This document shows positions 31,715-43,612 of a stretch of 64,000 nt of DNA, piece after piece; the first letter of the stretch is position 1; every line of letters starts with the position of its first letter. This DNA is from Rhizomys pruinosus (lineage: Eukaryota > Chordata > Mammalia > Rodentia > Spalacidae). The position numbers and the translations under genes are program-made. The DNA is taken from assembly GCA_009823505.1 (NCBI GenBank), contig VZQC01011003.1, forward strand, positions 2,485,977-2,549,976, given 5' to 3'. The notes beneath the pieces are model-generated. The model was not told the DNA's origin and searched no databases. It was given only the letters and a program-made list of their open reading frames with translations.

Positions 31715-33072
31715 AATCAGGACTGATGTAATCTGTGGGTTCTGTCAGCTGGGGCTGAAGAAATCATCCTGTAGTAACAAGAGACCAGAACCTGAAGTGA
31801 AATCTTTGTTGTAATTGGACAATTGATGCGGTTAGCTGGGGCTGAAAATAAATCAGCTGTAAGTAACAAGAGACCAGCATCACTGTGGGTAAATCTTCTG
31901 GGAAGAATTTCTTCAGGGTCAGCACACAGAAGCTATGTTCCTGAAGGGGCCCGAGCCTCCATGTCAAGCCAGAAGCAGGACTGGAATGTGTAAGAGTCTC
32001 CTATATGGTTCTGGTGTTGAAATTTGAGGGGGTCACAGAGAGCAGCCGAGGCTTGGCACTGTGAGAGGTCAGGAAAGACCAGGTGGAAGTGCACCTCGGT
32101 TGCATTGAAGACCCCAGGATTACAGGGGTCTTGGAGAGAAGCTGAGGCTTTGCACCAGGAGAGTCAGGAGACCATTGTGAAGGTGTGCCTCAGTTTCAGT
32201 AGCGACCCCAGCTTTTTGGAGATGCCGGCACCATGGGATGACCACCAAGAGCAGCAGAGGGTGGAATGGAGTCTGGCCTGGGCTGCGAGATGAGTGTGTG
32301 TGCTGGGAGGCAGAGTCAGAAGAGGGGGAGCTGCCAACCCTTTGGAGCCCAGAAGATCTGTGAGTGAATCCCAGGTGTCCAGCCTTGAGCTACTTGCTGG
32401 ACTTAGTTTTGTTTGAGAGTGTCTGATTCTTCCCTTTGAAATAAGACAGTACTTGTTTTGGATTTTACAGAACACCCACAGTTAAGAAACTTTTAACGGA
32501 CTGTGAACTTTTAAGTGTTTGGACATTTTTAAGGACTGTGGGGCTTTTAAATTGTACTGTCTTAGGTTTTGATTAATGTTAACATCATACTTTGGGAATA
32601 AGAACTAGAAAGGTGGTAGTTTAATAGTGATGTATTTTGTGTGTCAAGTTGACAAGGGGTCAATTGTGCTGGATAGCTTTAGTGTCAACTTGACACACCT
32701 GGGTTGAGGGAGCCTCAATTGGGGAATTGGCTCCACTGGATTGGCCTGTGGCCACATCTGTGGAGTATTGTCTTGATGGTTGAACAGTGTGGGAGGGCCC
32801 AGCCCACAATGAGTGGTGCCACCCTAGGAAGGTTGTTGTTTACAGTATAAGAAGGCAGGCTGGGCATGGGCCAGGGGAGCAAGCCAGTGAACAGCACTCC
32901 TCCACGGCCTGTGCTTCAGCTCCTGCCTCCAGGTTCCTACCCTGAGTTCCTGCCTTGGGCTCCCTGAGTGATGAACTGTGACCCAGAGGATGTAAGCTGA
33001 ATAAACCCTTTCCTCCCCAAGTTGGTGTTGGTCAGAGTGTTTTGTCACAGCAATGGAAGACAAACTAGAACA
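31118..33072 (+). mobile_element. Complete non-autonomous ERVL-MaLR element (LTR-internal-LTR)
   Basis: The 5' LTR is 31118-31509 and the 3' LTR 32665-33072; both start TGTGCTGGATAGC and end AGAACA. The primer site TTGGTACCAA lies at about 31513. The internal part (31510-32664, 1.15 kb) shows no gag or pol that I recognise, as expected of MaLRs. It contains a ~100-bp imperfect duplication with AGTAACAAGAGACCAG at about 31773 and 31861. Flanks ACACT (31113-31117) and ATACT (33073-33077) look like a 5-bp TSD with one change. Both LTRs keep a TATA-like motif and AATAAA (31445-31450, 33000-33005). Subfamily not assigned. Nothing suggests coding capacity. Confidence 0.85.
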
Positions 33073-33129
33073 ATACTAATTAAATTAGTGTGATGGGGTG
33101 ACATCAGGTATAGCTCTTACTTATAGATT

Positions 33130-33350
33130 TACCATGAAGGTACTAGATACATGACTCAACAGTTATGAGTGTTTTCTGCTCTGCCAGAGAGCCCAAGTTC
33201 AATTCCCAGCATCCTCAATGGGATATTCTCAACCAGCTCCAAGGAGAGCTAAAGTCTCTGACCTCCTCAGGCACCTGCACTCATGTGCACACACCCCAAC
33301 ACAGATCCATATGCATACACATAATCAAACTGATAAAACTCTTTTAAATT
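33130..33350 (+). mobile_element. Diverged B2/B3 SINE
   Basis: GACTCAACAGTTATGAGTG, AGCCCAAGTTCAATTCCCAGC and TCTCTGACCTCCTCAGGCACC follow tRNA-SINE order. Confidence 0.75.
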
Positions 33351-33390
33351 TTTTGAAAAGAATTACCATGAATAAGAATTGAAGAAATGA

Positions 33391-33548
33391 GTGGGGCTTG
33401 GTGGCCCATGCCTTTAATCCTAGTACTTGGGAGGCAGAGGCAGGTGGATCTCTGTGAGTTCAAGGCCAGCCTGGTCTACAGGGTGAGTTCCAGGACAGCC
33501 AGAGCTACAAGGAGACCCTGTCTCAAAAAAGACCAAAAAAAAAAAAAA
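33391..33548 (+). mobile_element. B1 SINE
   Basis: Complete B1, GTGGGGCTTGGTGGCCC to GACC plus a 14-nt A tail. Confidence 0.93.
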
Positions 33549-33552
33549 TTTT

Positions 33553-33785
33553 GGGCTGGAGAGATGGCCTAGCAGTTAAGAGCGCTGACTGCTCTTACCA
33601 AGGACCTGGGTTTGATCTTCCGCACCCACATGGTGGCTGAGAACCATCTTTAACTCTAGTTCCAGGGGAATCCAATGCCCTCTTCTGACCTCCAAGGCAT
33701 TGCACAACACGGGTGCACAAACCTACATGCAGACAGTACATTCATACACATACAAAAATAAAAAAAATTTAAAAAATATTAAAAA
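33553..33785 (+). mobile_element. B2 SINE
   Basis: Starts four bases after the B1 A tail. It carries a single rather than doubled CTAGTTCCAGGGG centre and a long A/T tail. The order B1-then-B2 makes it unrelated to the chimera. Confidence 0.93.
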
Positions 33786-34579
33786 AAAGAAGTGAAGAAA
33801 TGATGTAATAGAGTCTCCATTAGAAAACAACAGCCATCAATGTTACATGAAGATCCAATGATGAATTCTAAAGTTATTAGGTGGAAGTAGATATGATGAG
33901 AAATGGAGTATTTGCATGGTCCCAAAGCTTCTCTCCTCAAGACATTTGCTGATCTCACAGAGAATAGAACATTAGATAAACCTCACCACAGACACCATCT
34001 CAAGCTTACCTTGACCAATCATGAGATATATCCACCGGTACTTCCTGCTTTAAAGGGGAATGACATCACCTCTATTGCATTCTTGCCATAAATACAAAGC
34101 TGCATCTAGTCTTGGGGAAACATAAGACAAATTGAGATGCTTCAAAAACTGAGGAAATATGAAGACTGAAGGTGAGAAGGAGACCTGACTAGTAAGTGCA
34201 CTGTCAACTACTAGCGAATACTGGACTGAGAAAACAGAAAATAATGGGAAAAATAGTGAAGCCTTAACAAGGTTAGTACTTGAGTTAGATGTTGTATTAT
34301 GTTAATTTCCTGGGGTTTGTGCTTGTACTATGATTATGAAAGATGTTAACACTGAAGGAAGCTGAGGGAAGAAATACAGGAACTATGTGTTATTTATGTG
34401 CTATTTCTGCAACTCTTATGTAAAGCTAAAATTATCTCAAAACTAAAGGTTTTAAAACAAATGAGTGCAGAAAGGCAGAGTCACTTGTTCAAAGTTACAG
34501 AGTAGCTAAGTGGATACCAAAATCCAGGTTTGTCTTCAGAGTCTCTCTCTTCTTGGTGTCTTTCTACTTTTGAAATTAT
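33786..34579. other. Intronic sequence, no gene recognised
   Basis: No repeat or gene recognised. Confidence 0.5.
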
Positions 34580-36290
34580 GAAGCCAACTTTCTTTTTTTT
34601 AAGCCAATTTTTATGAAGCTTTGTGCATTTCATACAAAATTTCCAACCAAGTCTATACCCATTCCCCGTTCCTTGCCCCCCACCCCACCAGAGCTCATGC
34701 ATTCTGCCAAACATGTTCTTCATCGTTTCCTCAGTCTCTTTTAAAAATTTTTCAATGCAGAAGTTTATTTACTGTTTTGAGCAGAAGTTCACCATTTCAG
34801 TCAGTTCTTTGACCCAGTCTTTGTTGTTGTTGTTGTTCCCTCCAATCTGCATCACTCCAAATATGCATATATGCATGCCACATATATCTTTTAGCATTTT
34901 CAGCTTATTATTTCTTTTTTTCTTTTTTTTTTTTATTAGGCTAAAAGATGTCATGTTTGTAGGCTCCTCCTTGGGAAGCCCAAATAACCATCAGTACTGC
35001 CCTTGTGCTCCATACTGGTCACCAAATGAGGTCCAATAAGCAGCATGTCCTGTCTTGATCCTCCTGCACTGGTCTCCGTGATACAGCCCAGTAGTCCAAC
35101 AATGACATTCAATACTCTGAAGATGCTGAAATCCCAGTAGTAGATCAGTCCACAAGCTGGATGTCTCAGAAGTCCCCATCTGGCACTGAAGGTTTGCAGG
35201 ATTCTTGGAGAGACATGAGTCTTCAGTCTATATTGGAAAGTTTAAAAGCTGTGTCTCATGTCTTTGAAGAATGGCAAAAGCAGTGGCAACCACAGGGTAG
35301 CTGCACTTGCCAGTAAGACAGGCAAAACAACTGTTCTCTTTTTTTTTTTTTTAACCTCAAATTTTATACCCTGAAGTACAATTTCTCAGGCCTTACTAAT
35401 TACTTATTTCTGGTTATACTTTCATTTTGGATGCTTAAGGCCATACTGTTAGCCCAGACTAACCAAGGTTTTTGTTTTCTCTAGGTCAGTTGAGGATCTT
35501 GTTCCCAGGTTTTTTTTTTGGGGGGGAGCCCCTGGCTCCTTTTGGCTTTTCAATCACCAGTTCCATCCACTCAAGGACAGAGACAGGTCTTGCTAAACCA
35601 GGCTTCTCTTTTTGAACCATGAGCATTTTCCTCTTTATAGACTAGACACTGGATGAAGTCCCACTAGAGGATCTCCAAGACCTCCCTACACAGGAAGACT
35701 GGTGACCCACATTTGCAGGACATTTCAAGAGATGCCCCAATGCATATTCCTCTGAGACTTAGTAGACCTCTGAGGGGAAGGAACAGTTATCCCTTAGGTC
35801 CTTCGGCCAAATTGGTATGGGCCTTAAGTATGGTTGTTAAGGATCCAGAAAAGCTAAGTTACACCAACCTGATACTTTTAACTACTGTATAGTATTTCAG
35901 AAAAGGCTTGGACAAAAGCTCAAGCAGCCTTGTATAAGAAATACTAAGAAGCACTCCCATAAGGTAGGTACTGTGGTTAGACATATCATGACAAACTTTT
36001 TTTTTCCCCTCATTCTTTTGATTTTGTGCTTACATACCCTCCACCCATATACTCAAACTGCCTAAGTCTGAAAATAAATGGTAACTTAATTCTAGAACCT
36101 GTTAAGGGATTCACAATACAAGAGCACATTTGTTTTCAGATCATGAGGAACATAACATGAAGGTTGCTTAGTTTACCTTACAACTAGGTACTTGGTGCTA
36201 GCATCCACAGATGAGGGATGCCATTCATCGTTTGTTTTTCTGGCACTGTGATACTTCATTCAACATAATATCTTCTAGATCCATCCAGAA
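34580..36290 (-). mobile_element. L1 3' end with long 3' UTR, minus strand
   Basis: The right end (36190-36290) is the antisense of the ORF2 C-terminus (CATTCAACATAATATCTTCTAG, ATCCACAGATGAGGGATGCC). The left end at about 34590-34640 has the shared terminus GAAGCTTTGTGCATTTCATAC preceded by T runs. The ~1.6 kb between is therefore 3' UTR. The segment at 34740-34880 matches the + strand L1 UTR at 18350-18500. Confidence 0.8.
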
Positions 36291-38730
36291 TCCAACTTTC
36301 TAGTAAAACTAGAATTGCAGACTCAGAATTCAGTCAGCCCGAGGTCCCCTTTCCTTCTTCCTTATTCTCTGCTTCTTTTTTTAAATCTCCTATGCATTTA
36401 TCCATTCTTATTCCTCTTTATATTTCTACTTTTTGTCTCATTGCCGGTTATCTAGACTTCTGCTACTAGTCCCTTATTCATTCAATAATTTACTCAAGGC
36501 ATATTTAATGTGCACCTCTATGTGCCTTTCCTGTTTTTTTCCCCAAACATATTTTTAAAAATAAAGAATTAGCAATAGTTTGCAGAACTTGACATCATCA
36601 AGCCATACATTGGTTCTGTCAAAATTAGATATGCTTTCCTTCAATAAAAGGAAACTATCGTTTAGAACATTATAGGATCTTAAACAGAAGAAAGAGAATG
36701 CCAGCCCATTGCAGAATCCTTATCCTGGGGGACAGATGCATTTATTGGTGCAGTCAGCCATTCTGTTCCATTTATTCAGCACTTCTCAGAAGCAGGGCAG
36801 TTGGTGGATGAGCTCTAAGAAAAGTAAGTAACAGTCTGCAGCTGCCAGAAGCTACCAGGCGCGGACACAAATAACTACCAAAAAAGGCAGAAAGTACATT
36901 CAGGGTGAGTGCTACAGACAGTGCGGTGGAGGTGCCAAGGTGGGTGATCAGAGCCCCTACTGCTCAGCTCTGGAGCCTGGGGCTGGGCCTTGGGTAACAG
37001 ACAGATATGGGAGGACAATCTTGGGGCAGGAGGGACATCCCAACAGGAAGACAGTCTGCCAATTTCTGTCATGAGCATAGTGAGGTAGCTCGCTCCCAAT
37101 TGCCAGCAGAGCACATTCATGAGCTAGAAGTTTCCCCCCACATTCTAACAACTCTGTACATAAGGACTTATCTTCCAGTGAGGGGGAAAGAGAAGACAAG
37201 TCCTGATGCAATGTTGCAAAATGTCTGTTCTTAGGAAAGTATGGCAGAAATGCAGCTCAGAGAACATCCATGAAACAACTGGAAAGGTTTGGCTGAGACC
37301 AAGGAAGGCCAGGAGATGAATCACTGACGGCATTTCTTCCCAAACTCCTTTCTCCTGCCCTAGGAGGCTGAGGTGCACATTAAAGAGGCACAGGAAGTCT
37401 TTCTCCTTGAAAATATCTAGAAGCCCGTGGGAGGGGGAGGTCCTTCAGCAGGTGGGAGTCAGATCTGTACTGATCCAGCCAGCCCTGCGTGGGAGACAGA
37501 TCTTTCCCGACCCTCTTTCTTAGACTGGATGGTCTCTCGGGCCATAGTCCTGACCTAGAGCTCACAGGAGCTGGTGTTTTCTCTTTCCTTTCTGGATAAG
37601 CTGCCTCACTTCCTGCCCACACGAAGCGTCTTCAGACAGTCTCAAACCCTGTACTTTTTGCCCTCTTTCCCTTCCTCCCACAGCTAGCCACCATCCTCTT
37701 TGATCTTACTTTTTTCTCCCCTTACAATAAATTTCCAAACCATTTATCTTTTTAAGAAGAGACAAAGGCATTTTCCCTGAGTCTTCTTTGCCACAGATTT
37801 CACAGCAGCTGAGGAGGAGTAGAGGTGAAGATCCCCCTTGTCTGTTTCTCTCTTGCCCCATTTTCTAACCATGTCCATGATGAAACACTAGGTAAATAAA
37901 TGGGCAGCATCCTAGAGTCACAGTACCGAGTCCCTGGTCTGCAGACCTCATGCCTCTTTGACATGGCCCTTTCCCTTGTCATACCATTCACCTGTGATGA
38001 CTGGGTCTCAGGCTCCATCCCTAAACTGTGTTTTGGCCTTCACAGCTGCCACTCCTCACACTACTACCAGACCCTCTTCCGTGTCACAGATAGTTGATAT
38101 CTCTGCTGGGGCGTCATATTCAGCTTCAGGAGATAGTGGGCAGCTCTACTTTTTCCTATATCTGGAGAGTATAATCTTTGCTTATTGAGCAATAAGTGGC
38201 AAGACCGTTTGTTTGAGCTCCTCTTCCAAACCAGCTTGTGTGAGGGCCGGTCATAAGCCCTATGTTGAAGCCCTTAGTAACACTGGGACCCCAGCAGCTC
38301 AGGGACCTGGCTGTCCCTCTTGTGTGTCCCCAGCCATGTGACTCCCCAACCTGCTTCCTTCAGCCACATAGACTTGCTGGCCCCAAACAATACTCTGTTC
38401 TTGCTTATTCCTTCCACTGGTAGATCTTACCAATGTGTCTGTTTGGCAGGTCAGGAGGCATTTATCTATAAAGGAAGCCAAAGTGCAGTTTCACTCCAAT
38501 AGAAAAGACAAATGAGAGAAATTAGGCATCTTCCCAGAAAAAAAAAAAGCAATTGAACGGAGTCCCCCAGAATTCCTCCCATACTTCCCACATGACAGAT
38601 TCTAACATCACAGCAACAGATTCTAACATCCTGAAATCTGTGTGCCTGGAGCTGAGGACAGACCATTTCTGCATAGCAAGAAGAACACAGAGCACAGCAT
38701 GGCAGTGAATTATTGTTTTTCATTTGAAAT
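36291..38730. other. 2.4-kb SINE-free intronic block
   Basis: The longest stretch without a recognisable interspersed repeat. Frames of 60-85 codons occur on both strands without known domains. Candidate for conserved regulatory sequence on repeat-depletion grounds only. Confidence 0.5.
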
Positions 38731-39007
38731 GTTTGGAGAGGGCTGGAGAGATGGCTCAGCAGTTAAGAGCACCAATTGCTCTTGCTGAGGACCCGGGTTC
38801 AATTCCCAGCACCCACATGGTGGCTAAGAACCGTCTTTAAGCCAGGCTTGGTGGTGTACGCCTTTAATCATAGCACTCAGGAGGCAGAGGCAGGTGGATC
38901 TATGTGAGTTCAAGGTCAGCCTGGTCTACAGAGTGAGTTCCAGGTCAGCTGGGGCTATAGGGAGACCCTGTCTCCAAAAGACCAAAAAAAAGAAAAAAGT
39001 TTGGAGA
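38731..39007 (+). mobile_element. Chimeric B2-head/B1 SINE with perfect TSD
   Basis: B2 head 38740-38840 ends AACCGTCTTTAA. B1 starts at once at 38841 (GCCAGGCTTGGTGGTG) and ends in AAAAGACC plus A's. GTTTGGAGA at 38731-38739 and 38999-39007 encloses the whole unit. Cleanest example of the fusion. Confidence 0.93.
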
Positions 39008-40227
39008 AAATAATTTTGAACCTATCTATTCAACTGTATTGAAAAGTGTTTCCTATCAGTCTTTCCCTTATTTAATAAAAGCAGACAGCCAAGAAAGTCA
39101 TCTGTTCAGAGCTGCTATAAAAACTTGCTTCCTCAAATAAATACACATGTAGAAGGGGCTGGTAAACTCTGGAGGAAATAAACTTTCAGCTCACTGGAAG
39201 ACCGATTTTCTCCTTGACAGAAGCACATCTCCCCAAAGGCTCATACCTCCTCAGAGATTCCCTTCACCCCAAAAGTCACATTGCCTGGGCATAGTCAAAA
39301 CAGCACCCCACTAACAGTAACATCCATTTTTAAATGGGCATTTTTTCAGAATCACTATTGATAACAAATTGCAATACAGCTTTTTTACTCTGATCACCAA
39401 CCACCTAACAAGTGAGGCCCAGGCCCAATGAAGAAATGATCTGTACTTTGAGAGCTAGGATTTAAACTTGGGTGCTCTGGATTCCCAAGCTATGTTCCAG
39501 AGAAAGAGTCTTTATCCCTGAACTTGGTTGTCTTACTGTGAATAAAAACATTTTCTTTCCAATAGGCTTCTGATTTCAACATGCTGTTCACTTCAGCCCA
39601 GCCTCTCTTCCTGATGTTGAAAATGCGATGTTTCCTTCCCACTGGGAGACACAGGGAGATTCGGTTGGAGAACTGCTTTCTTCTGTTTAAAGCAAGCATC
39701 AGGGTAACACTTCCCCTTGAGACTGGTAGAAATAAGAATGGTTCTGATGGAAACGGGAAAATACTCAAGAATTTTGATGTATGTATTATTACCACTATCA
39801 TAATAATAACTACATGGTTATTATCAGAAATAGTAAAAGTGACTCAGGAAACTGTGCAGTGGTTACTCAAAGCCCTGGTCCTCTGTGATCAGATTACCTT
39901 AATGACCTTGAACATCGTGGGAAAGATTATGTAAGCTTTAGTCAGAGACTGGGATTTTGAGCCTCTCTCTGGACTGCATTAACTGACCCTATTAGGATAT
40001 TTAATTCAGCTCTTTGAAAAACCACTGTCTCAGAGATCTTTACTCCACATGTAAGAGCCAGGGAGGAATGTATTTATGCTTTTCTGAGGATCTGCATTTG
40101 CCCAAAAGATTTAAACAGTCATAAATCCAACTGTCTTCTCAGTGCCTCTCCTGGGCACTTTTTGGTACCAATTTATGTACTAACTGCTGCTTTGTGCACA
40201 AGGGTATATCATAGAACAATGTAGGTA
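39008..40227. other. Intronic sequence with a MIR relic
   Basis: A MIR-like antisense segment (CTAACAAGTGAGGCCCAGGC, GAGCTAGGATTTAAACTTGG) lies at about 39395-39495. A 117-codon + frame at 39581-39934 has no recognisable domain and no splice support, so it is not called as a gene. Confidence 0.5.
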
Positions 40228-40382
40228 AAGCCTTTGTTTTTGTCTTTTTGAGACAGGGTCTCCCTTTAGTCGCAGCTGGCCTGGAGCTCACTGTGTAGAC
40301 CAGGCTGGCTTTGAACTCACAGAGATCCACCTGCCTCTGCCTCCTAAGTGCTAGGAATAAAGGCATGCACCACCATGCCCAG
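40228..40382 (-). mobile_element. B1 SINE, minus strand
   Basis: Complete antisense B1 with a short TTTTTGTCTTTTTGAG start. Confidence 0.93.
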
Positions 40383-40439
40383 CAGATTTTATGTTCTAAT
40401 AATGTCTAGGAAGCTCTCAAATATGGCCAAAAGAGATCT

Positions 40440-41160
40440 ATTGTTTCTTCCCTCCCAGTTCACGGAGCACCCAGTGTCATCCTCCTTCACCGACACAACC
40501 AACTTTTACCATCTCCATTAATAGCTTTGCTCTCTTCCCAGATATTCAGGCCAGCAACCTAGGAGCTATTCCCTGAACCCTGAACATCTGAACCATCTGC
40601 ACATCCCATTTGCCCTTAGCAAGAGCACCCCGAACTGGACAAGCCTTTCTCATTTCATCTGCCATCGCCTTGGAGGCATCACCTCCCCCTGCTCTCAAGC
40701 TGGCTGGCATACCTCGGAGTCAACTCTCTACCCAGCCCCCAGAGTGATCTTTTATGAGTGTAAACATCATTTTCTTTCTTTCACTGAAAGAACCCCTAAT
40801 GGTTCAAGACCCCGCAAGAGTTTTCTCCTTTCTGCTTTTCCAATCCTGCTTTGTGCCACCCATCATCTCTCTGGTTCTGGTCTCACCACACACAACTTCA
40901 TTCTCTTCCCTGAACTTAGTGCTCTAGTCTCCTCCACACAGCCTTTGTATTTGTTCTGTCTGCCTGGGACCTGTTTCCCTGGGTCACACGATAGCTGCAG
41001 GCTTCTCTTGATCATATCTTAGCTCAGAAGTCAAGGACACCTTTGACTTTTTGTTCCTTTCCCTTTAGAAATTTTTCTAACTTGTTCATGGCTATGTCTC
41101 TTTTTACACAGTATCAGATATATAATACATGTTTCAATAAATATTTAATGAATGCATGAT
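40440..41160 (+). mobile_element. L2 LINE relic
   Basis: The region follows the L2 3' half: CCATCTCCATTAATAGC, AAAGAACCCCTAATGGTTC, CTGTCTGCCTGGGACC, AGCTCAGAAGTCAAGGACACC, ending CAATAAATATTTAATGAATGC. Strongly decayed; boundaries approximate. A 92-codon frame inside it is incidental. Confidence 0.65.
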
Positions 41161-41429
41161 GCTACCTGTTATTAATTATTTATTGAAACACGTGCTGTTA
41201 GAAATACAAAGAAAAGTAAAACATGCCTTTATTGAAGAATTTACTATCTATTTCAAGGAATGTAAGATTTAAAGTACTGAATAAATGTACACTTGGAGGA
41301 AAAACCAATCCCAAGCACTAACAATTAGAGGATGCATAGCAGTCAGCAAGTGTTCAGGGTTAGTGGGACAAAGATGATTCTGTTGTGAAGTCTGGGTGTG
41401 AGCCTGGGTCCCATAGCTTTCTCACAAAT

Positions 41430-41815
41430 GTGAACCATCTTCATTGTCATCTTGATTTGGAATTGCCTAGGAGACACACCTCTGGGAATATATAAGGGTG
41501 CTTCCAGAGAGGTATAACTAAGGAGGGAAGATCTGCCCTGAAGATTCATACTATCCCATGGGCTAAGAAGGAAGAGGCTTAACAAGGTGGGAAGACCTAC
41601 CCTGAATGTGGGTGACAGTGTGCCATGGGCTGGAGTCCCAGACTGAATGCCAGCATTCGCCTTCCTCTGCCTCCTGACTGTGGGTGCAATGTGATGCCTC
41701 ATATTCCCACCACCATGCTTTCCACACAGTGATGGACTGTATCCCCCTATGAACCATGAGCTATGCTTTTTGTCAGGTATTTGGTCACATTGATGAGAAC
41801 AGTATCTAATGCAAC
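41430..41815 (+). mobile_element. Diverged MaLR-type LTR
   Basis: CATTGTCATCTTGATTTGG, GAAGACCTACCCTGAATGTGG, GGGCTGGAGTCCCAGACTG, CATGCTTTCCACACAGTGATGG and TGTCAGGTATTTGGTCACA follow a common rodent LTR layout. Ends are degraded. Confidence 0.5.
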
Positions 41816-42436
41816 AAGTAAATTTTATAAACTGATTTCAGCTTCATATTTCTCACGTATAAACTGTGATAACTTTATCGTGACACTTAAGATAATATAT
41901 GTAAAAGGACAGGATAGGTTCTCAATAAATGATAATGGAGTGTTTCATGCCAAGTGAGAGACAAAGACTGTATTCATGAGAGCTCTGAAGAGAAAGGTCA
42001 AAAGGCACAGCTCCCTTGAGCATGTCTAAGGCTCAGAGCTTTGGAGGGTAGAAAGAAAGGCTTTTTCTCAGCACAGTTATGAACTTACCCTCAAGGTTTG
42101 AGGGTAAGGTCATGAGCACACATCATTCACCAAATGTAGGAATTCCTTTAGCTTCTTACTCAGCTTTTGATAAAAACTTCAAAGACAAACTTTATTTCAA
42201 CAGGCCCATTATGATGAGACTTTTAAAAGTCTTCTTAAGGCAAAAGAAAATCTCCTCATAAACATATTTAACTTCTGAATTTTAATTTTGGAGCACTGAA
42301 GTCTATCAAAATAGAATCTTAATTCAGCTTTGTATTGAATTAGTTGTTACTACCAACTTTTTCATATTTAGGTTTCATAAAAATATCTCATATATTTATT
42401 CAAATTTTTGGTAGGAACATCCAAATTGGAATTACT
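41816..42436. other. AT-rich intronic sequence, no gene recognised
   Basis: No repeat recognised. Two 60-64-codon + frames are without similarity. Confidence 0.5.
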
Positions 42437-42647
42437 AGAAAGCCTCTGGCAGACCCAGGTTCGATCCCCAGCACCCACATGACGGCTAAGAACCATCTTT
42501 AACTCCAGTTCCAGGGGAATCCGTCGCCCTCTTCTGACTTCTGCGGCATTGCACGACACGGGTGCACAAACCTACATGCAGACAGTACACTCATACACAT
42601 AAAAAATAATAAGAAATTAAAAATTAAAAAAAAGAAAGCCTCTGGCA
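42437..42647 (+). mobile_element. 5'-truncated B2 SINE with TSD
   Basis: The element starts inside the B2 head (GACCCAGGTTCGATCCCC) at 42452 and keeps the complete 3' half. AGAAAGCCTCTGGCA at 42437-42451 and 42633-42647 is a perfect 15-bp TSD, so truncation happened at insertion. Confidence 0.95.
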
Positions 42648-42799
42648 CACTACTAGAGACTGTTCCCTAGGTTGGCCTTGAACAATAAGTCCCTTCCTCA
42701 TGAAGAATTTTTTTTAATGTGTTGATAACTTCACTTTATTATTTAATCCTTGCAACAATGTGAATATTAAATCATGCTCAGACACATTTATTTTTATTT

Positions 42800-42960
42800 T
42801 TTTAAAACATTTATTTATTTATTATTTTTTCTGTGTATGAGTGGAGTGGAAATGGAGTTAAAGACGGTTCTTAGCTGCCATGTGGGTGCTGGGAATCAAA
42901 CACGGGTCCTCTGCAAGAGCAGTCAGTGCTCTTAACCACTGAGCCATCTCTCCAGCCCCC
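42800..42960 (-). mobile_element. B2 SINE fragment, minus strand
   Basis: AAATGGAGTTAAAGACGGTTC and CCACTGAGCCATCTCTCCAGC mark an inverted B2 lacking most of its 3' half. Confidence 0.85.
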
Positions 42961-42974
42961 CTCAGGAAGAATTT

Positions 42975-42980
42975 TTTTTT

Positions 42981-43014
<34 letters not shown>

Positions 43015-43530
43015 TGATGCTTTGTGTATTTCATACAACATTTTCCAATTCAGTTCAGGCATATATCCCCTTCCCTTCCCCCCACCCCACCCCACCCTAC
43101 CGATCCCAAATCATGCATTCTGTCGTAAGTTTTCTGCATCTTTCTCTGCTTTTTGTGTTTTGTTTTGTTTTCATTTTTTTAACAATAAGTGATAATTTGT
43201 GAGTACAAGCATCCTTCATGTAAAACCAATTTGCAAGCAGTTGTGCCCAAACCCACACAGCTCATGGGTCCCACCATCCTGAAAGAGGGGGCTTGTATGT
43301 TCAATCAAGTTGATCAAATGAGTGTCCAGTCTATATTGTTGTAGTTTCACCATTGACCCCAATCGAAGCCCTTACATTCTACCACGCCCCCTCTTCCGCA
43401 GATTGTTCCCTAGGCTTAGAAAAGGGGCACAGGTGGATGAGAAGCAAAACATTCTACTTGGTCTTCTTTGTCTACAGTCATCCAAAAAATGTTTCTCTAT
43501 TCTCACTGTAGGCATAACTTGAGGTACTCA
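42975..43530 (-). mobile_element. L1 3' UTR end, minus strand
   Basis: A T-rich start with a 27-nt T run, then TTGATGCTTTGTGTATTTCATAC and C-rich CCCCACCCCACCCC, and TCAATCAAGTTGATCAAATGAG. It is colinear with the end at 46.83 kb. Only the UTR remains. Confidence 0.75.
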
Positions 43531-43612
43531 TGAAAGCTACATGAATAATAGATATGGAAGGAAATTATTCTATCAAAAAAAGGGAAGGACTGGTTAATCT
43601 GACAACTGTTTG

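Noticed and set aside
39581..39934. 117-codon + frame, possible second exon
   Set aside because: No acceptor/donor pair that keeps the frame and no similarity to PLCE1 or another family that I know.
41343..41702. 119-codon minus frame
   Set aside because: Lies in the antisense of a decayed LTR.
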